From Gammaproteobacteria bacterium (GTDB lineage Bacteria > Pseudomonadota > Gammaproteobacteria > SZUA-229): DNA of 64,000 nt. Position numbers and translations under genes: made by a program. The notes beneath the pieces were generated by a model. The model made no database searches, was not told the origin of the DNA, and saw nothing but the letters and a program-made list of their open reading frames with translations. Location of the stretch: contig JAOUKV010000010.1 in assembly GCA_029882355.1 (NCBI GenBank), forward strand, positions 1 through 64,000, given 5' to 3'. Shown one piece after another: positions 30,965 to 39,040 of this stretch (positions are counted from its first letter, which is position 1; each line of letters starts with the position of its first letter).

Positions 30965-31458
30965 GGCGCATCCCCTATAGATATATCGGGAAACAAAATA
31001 GTCGGTTGCCCTTTTTCCTCACCTTCTACTGTTGGCGGCGGATCAGTTGCACGAATAGCATCCATCAATTGAACCAGATAGCGGTACTCAATATTAGGCT
31101 CCATCAAAACGGTGGCATCTTCTTTTTCAGGATAATCTTCTTTCAACTGTTGCAGCAGTTCTGAGAGTCGAGCTACATCATACTGGTCATCAAGCATTGG
31201 AATATTTGCAATCACACTACGGCCATTAGCTAACTGCAGTTTGTTTTTACGTACGATCACTTCAACAGCAATTTTTGGCTTCTTATTTGAAGAGCCACCC
31301 GCGGATGCAGGCATATTTAGCTCTAATATCGTGACACGAGTAAATACAGCTGTAAGCAACAAAAATGGAATCAAAATCACCATCAGATTCAGGAATGTAG
31401 TGACATCCAGCTCAGGTGGATCCTTTTTTTTGTGCCGCGGATTATTTCTTCTAGACAT
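30961..31458 (-). CDS. ExbD/TolR-family protein with Asn in place of the conserved Asp
   Basis: A 165-residue bitopic protein with a basic cytoplasmic N-terminus, one membrane segment (about 22-42) and a periplasmic domain (GRSVIANIPMLDDQ...YPEKEDATVLMEPNIEYRYLVQLMDAIR). In the membrane segment the sequence is TTFLNLMVILIPFLLLTA; N24 falls where ExbD/TolR proteins have their essential proton-binding Asp. An acidic D18 lies just outside. It may therefore be a structural partner to the following intact ExbD rather than an independent stator. It lies 2 bp downstream of the ExbB-like gene. Confidence 0.85.
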   Translation of the reverse strand: MSRRNNPRHKKKDPPELDVTTFLNLMVILIPFLLLTAVFTRVTILELNMPASAGGSSNKKPKIAVEVIVRKNKLQLANGRSVIANIPMLDDQYDVARLSELLQQLKEDYPEKEDATVLMEPNIEYRYLVQLMDAIRATDPPPTVEGEEKGQPTILFPDISIGDAP

Positions 31459-31460
31459 AC

Positions 31461-32114
31461 TTAACCAGCCTGACGCTTAGCAGCCTCAGAAATAATGTTA
31501 AGGGTTTTGACTGACGCCATTTCCAGACTGTCAACGATCTCACTGGTCTTGGATGTCAGCATGGCATGACAAATCAACAATGGAATACCGGCCATCAAAC
31601 CAAAAGCCGTTGTATTCATCGCAACCGAAATACTGGCAGACAGTAAATCAGCCTTCTCAGCAGGGTTAGCATTCGCCACAGCTGTAAACGCTTCAATCAG
31701 ACCCATAATGGTTCCGAGCAGACCCAGCAATGTTGAAATATTGGAGAACAGGGCAACATAAGGCGTGCGCTTCTCAAGCTGTGGAATAATTTCCATCATG
31801 CTCTCTTCCATGGCGATCTCAATATCATCACGTCGCCTGACAGCACCCTGGCGAGCCAGCCCCATACTCAATAATTGTCCAACTGCGGACTTGGACTCAT
31901 CTTCACCAGTCATTTGCCGTGCAGTATCGAAGTCACCTTCAGCCAGAACAGGTTCTAGCTGTTCCCACATTTTCCGGTTTGATTTGCTGACGGAAGCAAG
32001 CTTAACAAATCGTTCGGCGGCAATAGCCACACCTAATGCAAAAACAATAAGAATGGGATACATAAATGCACCACCAGATTGAAAAAAGTCAACAATTGTA
32101 TATATAAAACCCAT
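31461..32114 (-). CDS. MotA/TolQ/ExbB-family proton channel
   Basis: A 217-residue inner-membrane protein with three predicted membrane segments: about 15-33, 117-139 and 157-185. The family signature is present in the last two: LFSNISTLLGLLGTIMGLI and SVAMNTTAFGLMAGIPLLI. The cytoplasmic loop holds the AMEESM-IPQLEKRTPYVAL stretch typical of ExbB/TolQ. An ATG at 32114 is preferred over the adjacent upstream GTG because GAGGAA sits 7 nt before it. It energises the two following ExbD-like proteins. The 81 bp before it hold no gene but may contain an internal promoter. Confidence 0.92.
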   Translation of the reverse strand: MGFIYTIVDFFQSGGAFMYPILIVFALGVAIAAERFVKLASVSKSNRKMWEQLEPVLAEGDFDTARQMTGEDESKSAVGQLLSMGLARQGAVRRRDDIEIAMEESMMEIIPQLEKRTPYVALFSNISTLLGLLGTIMGLIEAFTAVANANPAEKADLLSASISVAMNTTAFGLMAGIPLLICHAMLTSKTSEIVDSLEMASVKTLNIISEAAKRQAG

Positions 32115-32198
32115 CACTTATTCCTCACAACATTTCAAAGTAGATTACTTACAAACAGCAATATAAAAGCCGATTGATTTTGATAATAACATTTCTTA

Positions 32199-32483
32199 TT
32201 ATTTCGCTGCAGAAGCATTATAGAAATTCACTTCACGCATAAAAACATCCTTATCCACAGGCATCAAGCTTTCGTTTAAAAGATTAGATGAAAGGTCCGT
32301 TTCCATACCAATTTCAGAACTTTTCCATGGCACGATATACAGCGATTTTGGTGCCTCATTATTGCCAACAATTGACATACCGGAAACAGCCTTAACATCT
32401 TCTGCTTTAACGGGTGAATTATATACTGTAGCAGACATAATAGTAGTAGCCAGCAACAATAAGGTTTTTCTGGAAAAATACAT
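32199..32483 (-). CDS. Small secreted protein of the motor operon
   Basis: A 94-residue exported protein, with a signal peptide of about 25 residues (FSRKTLLLLATTIMSATVYNSP). The mature part is about 70 residues with the pattern GMSIVGNNEAPKSLYIVPWK...ESLMPVDKDVFMREVNFYN. The motif GNNEAPKSLYIVPW followed by ESLMPVD is distinctive and seems to travel with motor/TPR operons of this kind; I know no assigned function. The ATG at 32483 is chosen over an in-frame TTG because GGGGAA lies 7-8 nt upstream. It overlaps no gene but begins 2 nt after the stop of the TPR lipoprotein. Confidence 0.75.
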   Translation of the reverse strand: MYFSRKTLLLLATTIMSATVYNSPVKAEDVKAVSGMSIVGNNEAPKSLYIVPWKSSEIGMETDLSSNLLNESLMPVDKDVFMREVNFYNASAAK

Positions 32484-32485
32484 GA

Positions 32486-33139
32486 TCAATTCCCCATACG
32501 AATACGCAGGTCAGAAATCCACAAGAGAACATTTTTATCCCCGGGATCGGCCTTACTATAGATTTCATAATTAGCCATTGCACAACTCAAATCATTAATA
32601 TACAAATCACATAAAATACCTAAGTTTTTCCTGGCCGGAAGAAAAGCAGTAAAACGCTCCAATATGCGTTCATAAACACGCCTGGCTTCAGAAAATCTGC
32701 CTGTCTTACGATAGATAATCGCCATTTCATTATTCGCTGCAGGGTGTGCTGAATTCATCTCCAATGCCTTCGTAAGGCTTTTCTCTGCGAGCAGCATATC
32801 ACCGGTTATTCTATAGGCAACACCAAGATTAAAATGGGTAGCAAGACTTTTTTCAGAACGTTCAGCAACTCTATTCAGAAGTCGGATACCTCGTTCATAA
32901 TCTTTCTGCTCAAGCAAACTAACCGCCTTCTCAAAATCAGCCTTAACTTCAGGCCTGACATCAATATCATCACGAATAATAAAGTCACTACTAATATTAG
33001 CTGTAACAACCTCTTCTACCGGAGCTGTTGTGCAAGCAGTAAGCAGGCCTACAACTAACAAAGCTAACAACAAGCGATGTGTTAAAGCAATCACAATATT
33101 CTTACCAGTAAAATCACAAGTCATCAAAAGCCCTCTCAT
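32486..33139 (-). CDS. TPR lipoprotein
   Basis: A 217-residue lipoprotein, lipobox LLTAC (near residue 35), after an unusually long N-region. Residues about 60-190 carry TPR motifs: DFEKAVSLLEQKDYERGI, FNLGVAYRITGDMLLAEKSL, ALEMNSAHPAANNEMAIIYRKTG and ARRVYERILERF. It overlaps the stop of the 1058-aa TPR gene by 4 nt (ATGA). It resembles the TPR lipoproteins (AglT/GltE class) of Myxococcus gliding complexes; location is probably the outer membrane facing the periplasm. Confidence 0.82.
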   Translation of the reverse strand: MRGLLMTCDFTGKNIVIALTHRLLLALLVVGLLTACTTAPVEEVVTANISSDFIIRDDIDVRPEVKADFEKAVSLLEQKDYERGIRLLNRVAERSEKSLATHFNLGVAYRITGDMLLAEKSLTKALEMNSAHPAANNEMAIIYRKTGRFSEARRVYERILERFTAFLPARKNLGILCDLYINDLSCAMANYEIYSKADPGDKNVLLWISDLRIRMGN

Positions 33140-36100
33140 TTTGAGCCTGTAGAAGTTTCAGCGTCTGGAACAGCGGTCTGAGACTTATCAATATCATTAG
33201 CAGCATCGACTGATTGAACCGAATCAGGCACCTGCGTTTGATTAGCGTTAGAAGAAACACCTTCTACGGTCAGAACCGGTGCAGGCGCAACCGGTACTGG
33301 AATTGCGACAAATTTATACTGGTAATGATCCATGAATGACATAAAACCAGTACTCTCCTCATATTTAGCATAACGGGCAGGCATCAAAGAACCTAGCTTC
33401 TCAAGGCTTTTATCAATCCAAGAGCTATACACACCAATACTGATTAACTCAAGATTTTTACGATGCACTGCGATAGCTTTCTCTTCAAAAGGGAATATTT
33501 GATCTTCAAGTGCTAGCTCATATTCTTCCATCTCAATTTCATTTAGTTTCTCAGGACGCTCAGACTCAGCTAACGAGCGGCTAAAATTATAATAAATCTC
33601 AGCGAGATAGTAGGTTGCTGCCGCCGTCACATCACCAACTTCAAACTTTACTAATTTATTAAATTCGGTAACCGCATATTTCATTGCGCGTTTTTTTCTA
33701 AGCAAATTTTTCTTGAATGGCTTGTTTAATTTTATCACCGCAAATTTTTCAAAGGCAGGCTCAGTCAACACCAACAAAGATTTAGCGGCCAAAAATCTGG
33801 TACGATCCGTACGTTCCTGACCTGCCCTGGCATCAATCGAAATAACGCGTTTAAGCTCAGAGTGATATTTCTTCTCATTACCCCAGGATTTATATAAATT
33901 TGCCATCTTATAACGTGTTTCCAGAGCAAATTCCAGGGGCTTAGGAAACAAATCTACGTAACGCTGGTAAACAACTAGTGCACGTTTGTGATTTTCAACT
34001 TTTTCGTACATTTTAGCTGCAAGAATCAAAGCCTCTCTTCGCACATCATTATCTTTAGACTCTTTTTCAATGCGCTCAAATTCTACGGCAGCTTCAGCAT
34101 AACGCTCAGCCTCCTGATAAACCACAGCTAACTTTTTAGTAGCTTCATGCAACATCTTCACATCTTTGAATGTGTTTCTAAACGCAACTAATACTTTTGC
34201 AGCTCTCCCCCAATCATTCAATTTAATCAGTACAGCAGCAGCGTCAAACTCAGCTGTTTTTCTTATACTGGACTTTGGCGCGACATTTGCTATACGTAAA
34301 AAATGATCAGCCGCTACTTTATATTCTTGCAATAGCGCCGCCGCTTCACCCTGTTTATAAATAGATGCGGCAAGATTATTTACCAGTGATTCTCTATCTT
34401 TATGCTTAATATCAGTCAGCAGTAAAACCTGTGCGTATGCTTTCTCAGCCTCAACATAGAGATTGGTTTCATAAGATGAATGCGCAACAATCATCCAGGC
34501 ACCACGTCGATACTCTGCTTTTGTATTAGGATAATTATCTACCAGCTTAGTCGCGGTTATTATGGCTAGAGCATAATCTTTCATCTCAAAGATATCATCA
34601 GCAACCGCTGCCAATACGATAGCGGCCTTATCATGTTTTGGAAAGGCATCAGAAAACTTTAACGAGCTACGAATAACATCTTGCATGGCAATGGGATGCA
34701 TCGCCACGCTGGCGGCTTTTAAATTCTCACGAAATGCAAAGACAGATGCATAACCTGAGGCGGACGATTTTTCATGCAAGGGATAATTATAAGCAACACG
34801 CTCATACTCTCTTGCTGAATTAGCATATTCATTACCTTGCAGCAGTAATTGAGCAAATTTGTAATGGATTTCTGGCGTTTTCTCATCTTTTGGAAATGAT
34901 GATATAAATTCTTTGTACCAGTGAGTAGCTTCCGCATAATGCATTTTCTTTTTCGAAGCGAACAATTTATTTCTAAAAAGAGCATGGTAATGGTATGCAA
35001 GATCGCTAATATTTGTTTGCAAAAGGGCAATTACTTTGGGATATTTTTTAACATCAAAATGTTTCCAATATTCTGATTTCACACCGTAGGCACTGGCAAA
35101 ACCACGTTTAGATTCGACCACCAATTTAGGAAAACGTCCTTGTTTATATATTTCAATTACACGCATGTAAAAATGCGGTGAAATCTCATGAAGAGGATTA
35201 CGATCAATAAACGCACCATAAGTTTTTGCGGCGTCACCAAAACGTCGTTTAATGAAGTAATGCTCTGCCAGATTACTATAAACACCTAATTCGTACGGTT
35301 TTCTACCGACCTTATCAAAGTGATCAATAATTGATTCAGCACCTTCAAGATTTGAAAAACTCAAACTAATTACGCGATAAGTATCATTGATACGTTTCAT
35401 ATCAACTTTGTTTTCAGTTTGCTCAAAGTCATAGCCAATAGACACTTTATAATCTAGCAGCGACATAAAAAACTCTAGAGCTTCTTCATACATCTCCTGC
35501 TTGTAAAATGTCCACCCAAGTTTATATAAGGCAAGATCATAGTACGATGAATTCGAACCCATATTCACGATTGATTTATAGGCATCTTCTGAATCCAGGA
35601 ATTTCTTTCGAGTGAAAAAATACTCCGCACGCCTGAACTGAACCTCATCCATATACCTGGAAGTCGGATACTCTTTAACAATACGATTCATGACAACCAT
35701 TGCGCCTTCAACATCAGCCATATCTTCATAGGCCCGTGACATCTGATATAAGACCTGATCATTGCGTTCATACAAAGGAAATCGTTCCAGTAACTGCTTA
35801 TACAGGGCAATAGCTTCTTTAGCACCGACGTTATTCATATCAGCGGAGGAGCCATCCGCTAAAGTAGCCACATCATCCACTGCAGACTCAATCTCGTCGG
35901 CTTTTGTTGCGCGTTTCTCAAATGCAATATCTGATTCATCTTTTGCAATGACAGTTTCATCGGTACTGGTTTTTTGTTTTCTAGCCTCTTTTTTAACCGG
36001 CACTATATCTGCTGACCTGGTCGGTGCATCCAGCTCTTCAACTGGTACTGCATCTAGTTGATTATTTTGACGTTCAATTTTTAGATCTGCCAAACGCCGT

Positions 36101-36309
36101 ATAGCCTCAGGAGTCATTGCTGACTCAGGTGTCTGCTCGAGAAATTGCTGGTAACTTTGCATCGCCTTTTCTATGCCGCCAGTAATTTTTTCATCTTCAA
36201 GCTTAATTTCCACATCACGCAATTGCGCCAGAGTTCCGTACTCACCAATGCTGGCACATGCATTCAGCAGTATCGACAGAACAAAAATTAGGCCGAAACG
36301 AATTTTCAT
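33136..36309 (-). CDS. Large TPR lipoprotein
   Basis: A 1057-residue lipoprotein, lipobox LLNAC (Cys near residue 18). After an N-terminal linker with charged Lys/Glu stretches (about 80-150), TPR and TPR-like helical pairs run through the protein, for example YKQLLERFPLYERNDQVLYQ, YYDLALYKLGWTFYKQ, YAEATHWYKEFISSFPKDE, and AEAAVEFERIEKESKDND. The C-terminal tail is acidic/low-complexity. No enzyme motif. Its ATG overlaps the previous stop (TGATG). Tetratricopeptide proteins of this size in motor operons are thought to form periplasmic scaffolds between inner- and outer-membrane parts. Confidence 0.82.
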   Translation of the reverse strand: MKIRFGLIFVLSILLNACASIGEYGTLAQLRDVEIKLEDEKITGGIEKAMQSYQQFLEQTPESAMTPEAIRRLADLKIERQNNQLDAVPVEELDAPTRSADIVPVKKEARKQKTSTDETVIAKDESDIAFEKRATKADEIESAVDDVATLADGSSADMNNVGAKEAIALYKQLLERFPLYERNDQVLYQMSRAYEDMADVEGAMVVMNRIVKEYPTSRYMDEVQFRRAEYFFTRKKFLDSEDAYKSIVNMGSNSSYYDLALYKLGWTFYKQEMYEEALEFFMSLLDYKVSIGYDFEQTENKVDMKRINDTYRVISLSFSNLEGAESIIDHFDKVGRKPYELGVYSNLAEHYFIKRRFGDAAKTYGAFIDRNPLHEISPHFYMRVIEIYKQGRFPKLVVESKRGFASAYGVKSEYWKHFDVKKYPKVIALLQTNISDLAYHYHALFRNKLFASKKKMHYAEATHWYKEFISSFPKDEKTPEIHYKFAQLLLQGNEYANSAREYERVAYNYPLHEKSSASGYASVFAFRENLKAASVAMHPIAMQDVIRSSLKFSDAFPKHDKAAIVLAAVADDIFEMKDYALAIITATKLVDNYPNTKAEYRRGAWMIVAHSSYETNLYVEAEKAYAQVLLLTDIKHKDRESLVNNLAASIYKQGEAAALLQEYKVAADHFLRIANVAPKSSIRKTAEFDAAAVLIKLNDWGRAAKVLVAFRNTFKDVKMLHEATKKLAVVYQEAERYAEAAVEFERIEKESKDNDVRREALILAAKMYEKVENHKRALVVYQRYVDLFPKPLEFALETRYKMANLYKSWGNEKKYHSELKRVISIDARAGQERTDRTRFLAAKSLLVLTEPAFEKFAVIKLNKPFKKNLLRKKRAMKYAVTEFNKLVKFEVGDVTAAATYYLAEIYYNFSRSLAESERPEKLNEIEMEEYELALEDQIFPFEEKAIAVHRKNLELISIGVYSSWIDKSLEKLGSLMPARYAKYEESTGFMSFMDHYQYKFVAIPVPVAPAPVLTVEGVSSNANQTQVPDSVQSVDAANDIDKSQTAVPDAETSTGSK

Positions 36310-38306
36310 CACTTTGGCTCTTTCCTGGTTGTCTCTTGATTAGCCGCTTTATCCTTAGCATCTTCAAGCAATGCTTTTTCGGCTTGCTCCGCTGCCTTCC
36401 TTGCTTGTTCTGCACTTTCCTCTGCTGCTTTTTTGTATTCATCATCAAGCTGTTTTTTTTGTGCCCGATCATAACTTTCAGCCAGTGCAAATCTTGCTTT
36501 CACCTGATCACCTTCAATACGCTTACGACGTATATCCAGCTCATTAACCGCCATTGATTCGAGCATATGCCCTTGTCCGAGCATGGCTGATTTTATCCGT
36601 TCCTGCGCTTCCAGAACTTTAATATGCAAAGTATTAAGCGCGGCATCATAACCTTCGTAGCTTTGTGTTGCTGCCTGACGAGTGCGTACAAATGAACGAT
36701 AGATTTCTTTTAAATCGGCAACCACACCATCAAGCTCACGCAAACGTTTGAAGGCTTGTGTAAGTCGGTCATGATATTGAGTATAAATGTTCCAATCTAA
36801 TACACCTCGAAGGCGATCCACACGCTGTCTCTGCTCATTTGTTTTTGGCAGATGTTGCACACGTTTCTCTAATTTCGCTATGGATACACCATCGATACGC
36901 TCTGTTACCGTGGCTAAAAATTGTGGACGTGGCGCAATCAACATAGATTGCAACTTATTTTCCAGATTATCGCGTTGCTCAATACGCAGACGCATACGTG
37001 AATCGAGAAATTGAAATTGTTTTTCAACTACAGGCAATAATGGTTTGTAATATTCTCGCCTAATATTAACCATCTCCTGATAGGCGCCAATATCCCTCTC
37101 CCATGCTAATAAGCGTTTACGCATTTCTTCAAGATCAAAATAATTTTGCAGCGACTCCTGAAAATCATGTGATGCCATTAAATGCATGAGATAGTGAGTT
37201 TCTGGTGCTTCGGGTAAATCACGTAATTTGATCACCCAATTGCTATCCTGCTTTAACTCCTCTCGCGCCAATGCTTCAAGAAACTTTCCGTCACGAATAC
37301 TTTCGATAGATGCATCAAGCTTGGCCAATTCCGTGTCGTAAGATTCCAGAGCCTTGCCATATAAGATAGCCGACTTACCATGCAAGCCAAGCTTGCCATA
37401 GGCGAATGGAACACCCAGCATTACTTCCTGAACAGCACGGTCTGTGACATTACGTTTTGATAACATCGTCCAGGGAACCAACGCACGATCATATCGATCA
37501 AGCGCAATTTCAGCCCAGCCTGCACCTAACAAAGCTCGATTTGCAAACGCACCATCAAGACGTACTCGATACAGATATTTTTTAGCCAGCGCAGGATCAC
37601 CTGACTCCAGCAGCTTATAACCCAGCGCTAAATTTGACTTATCTCTAATCGATTTCGTACCTTCATCGCTACCACTACTGGTTCCAGCTTTATCCAGCTG
37701 GGCAATCCCTTCAGCATCCTTATTCAGCTGTAATAGCGCAATACCTAAATTGTAAGCTGCAAAACCGCCATGTGTATCACTACTCTGAAGCCCTGTTAAA
37801 ATTTCGATCGCATCGGTAGGACGTCCATTGACCATGAAAATCACAGCCTTGATATAGGCAATATCATCACGGACCTCATCAGGTAATTCGCCCTCGATCT
37901 TTTCAATAGCGTGCAGAGCATTTACCGGTTGGTTTTTTTGCAACAATATTTTTGCCAGCCGATAGATAGCCTTATTACGGACAGCCGGTTCGACATTGCC
38001 TTCAATGACCGATTTAATCGCTCTTCCGGCACGTTGATGCATGCGGTAATAAAGCTCAAAATCACCGACTGAGAATTGCGCGTTATCTATTAAGAGATGT
38101 AATGAATCAAGACCGGGATCGTCCAGTCCATAATACTGCCCCAGCTCTGTATCTAGCCGGGAGATAGCATCAAAATACTCAGCCTGGTTAGCATAGAAAA
38201 TTGCCTCTCCAAAAAAAACATCGGTGGATTTCTCTGCAGCCGCCGTATGAAAAGACAATGCTGCCAGACTGACAGTACTAATCAGCAGTAAAGCTAAGCG
38301 TTGCAT
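36309..38306 (-). CDS. Periplasmic TPR and coiled-coil protein
   Basis: A 665-residue protein with signal peptide (cut near FHTAAA-EK, residue 24). Residues about 25-290 hold TPR-like repeats (YAKQAEYFDAI-type, YRLAKILLQKNQPVNAL, YNLGIALLQLNKDAEGI, LALGYKLLESGDPALA). Residues about 380-600 are mostly coiled coil, and the last 60 are Ala/Glu/Lys-rich coiled coil. No lipobox, so it is likely soluble in the periplasm. It begins 3 nt after the previous stop and overlaps the next start by one base. A scaffold in the same complex is the best reading. Confidence 0.8.
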   Translation of the reverse strand: MQRLALLLISTVSLAALSFHTAAAEKSTDVFFGEAIFYANQAEYFDAISRLDTELGQYYGLDDPGLDSLHLLIDNAQFSVGDFELYYRMHQRAGRAIKSVIEGNVEPAVRNKAIYRLAKILLQKNQPVNALHAIEKIEGELPDEVRDDIAYIKAVIFMVNGRPTDAIEILTGLQSSDTHGGFAAYNLGIALLQLNKDAEGIAQLDKAGTSSGSDEGTKSIRDKSNLALGYKLLESGDPALAKKYLYRVRLDGAFANRALLGAGWAEIALDRYDRALVPWTMLSKRNVTDRAVQEVMLGVPFAYGKLGLHGKSAILYGKALESYDTELAKLDASIESIRDGKFLEALAREELKQDSNWVIKLRDLPEAPETHYLMHLMASHDFQESLQNYFDLEEMRKRLLAWERDIGAYQEMVNIRREYYKPLLPVVEKQFQFLDSRMRLRIEQRDNLENKLQSMLIAPRPQFLATVTERIDGVSIAKLEKRVQHLPKTNEQRQRVDRLRGVLDWNIYTQYHDRLTQAFKRLRELDGVVADLKEIYRSFVRTRQAATQSYEGYDAALNTLHIKVLEAQERIKSAMLGQGHMLESMAVNELDIRRKRIEGDQVKARFALAESYDRAQKKQLDDEYKKAAEESAEQARKAAEQAEKALLEDAKDKAANQETTRKEPK

Positions 38307-38309
38307 AAC

Positions 38310-38837
38310 TTACCGTTCTTTAAACTCAATAGCATCACCAAATCCCTGGCCAGCCACTTTTATCTCAACAAGTTTCGGTTTAACGCCTTTGCTTATTTTA
38401 GAACTGGCTGTCTTCTGATAGACACCACCAATAATGGACTTACCTAAAAAACTAACTTCAATCTGGTGATCACCGGTTCGAATATTACCGGTATAAATTC
38501 GCTGCACACCACCATTACGTAGTGCTTCTAACTCATTGGCCGTGTAAACATGATGAGTTACTTCCTCACCATCGAGCTTAATATCCATGGCATCAAGTCG
38601 GAAACCTCCTTCATCGGCAAAAGAAACAAACACCGAAATTTGCGTATTTGAGGGATACAGCAACTTCTCTTCAAGTAGAGACAGCTCACTGGAAATACCT
38701 AATACGTCCTTTTTGATCTCCTGAACCTGCTCATCCAGACCTTTGATTTGAGCTTTAGAGACCTCTTCTGCAAACACCCTGACGCCAAACAAACTCATCG
38801 ACGCAACAAGTGTAAAAACCAACATTATTCTATTCAT
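38310..38837 (-). CDS. Periplasmic coiled-coil protein, first gene of the motor operon
   Basis: A 175-residue exported protein; signal peptide about 1-24. A coiled coil (about 28-65) precedes a beta-rich region (about 70-165) with a pattern of KLDGEEVTHHVY, GGVQRIYTGNI and GDHQIEVSFLGK; this resembles PEGA-like or Ig-like small domains. No enzymatic motif. An in-frame GTG lies upstream, but the ATG at 38837 is preferred (AAGTGA 8 nt upstream and the signal peptide starts cleanly). It heads the nine-gene operon and carries the shared 9-mer 95 nt upstream. Confidence 0.75.
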   Translation of the reverse strand: MNRIMLVFTLVASMSLFGVRVFAEEVSKAQIKGLDEQVQEIKKDVLGISSELSLLEEKLLYPSNTQISVFVSFADEGGFRLDAMDIKLDGEEVTHHVYTANELEALRNGGVQRIYTGNIRTGDHQIEVSFLGKSIIGGVYQKTASSKISKGVKPKLVEIKVAGQGFGDAIEFKER

Positions 38838-38931
38838 ATCAATCACTTAAGTATTAACTCGTTTATTTCAGACATACATCACATCCCTAAATTTTGTATT
38901 TAAATCCATATTAGACGACATCCTATTAGAG

Positions 38932-38940
38932 TGTAGACGT
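38932..38940 (-). promoter_or_regulatory. 9-mer shared with the DUF11 upstream region (motor operon copy)
   Basis: ACGTCTACA on the coding strand, 95 nt before the ATG of the first motor-operon gene. The same bases lie 90 nt before the DUF11 gene (28859-28867). Downstream on the same strand, a TCTAAT and a second CGTCTAAT occur, which could form part of a promoter. Shared control of the two units is suggested, not shown. Confidence 0.3.
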
Positions 38941-39040
38941 ATATTTAAGCAAAATTAGCGATTAGATCTGCATAGGCCAATATATTCCAAAATTAAAAAC
39001 ACTGAATAACACCAATACAGTCAGATTTTATAAAACAAAT

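Noticed and set aside
36242-36557. Short Lys-rich and Cys-rich frames at the TPR gene junction
   Set aside because: They arise from the Ala/Glu/Lys-rich coiled-coil codons of the 665-aa TPR protein read in the wrong frame.
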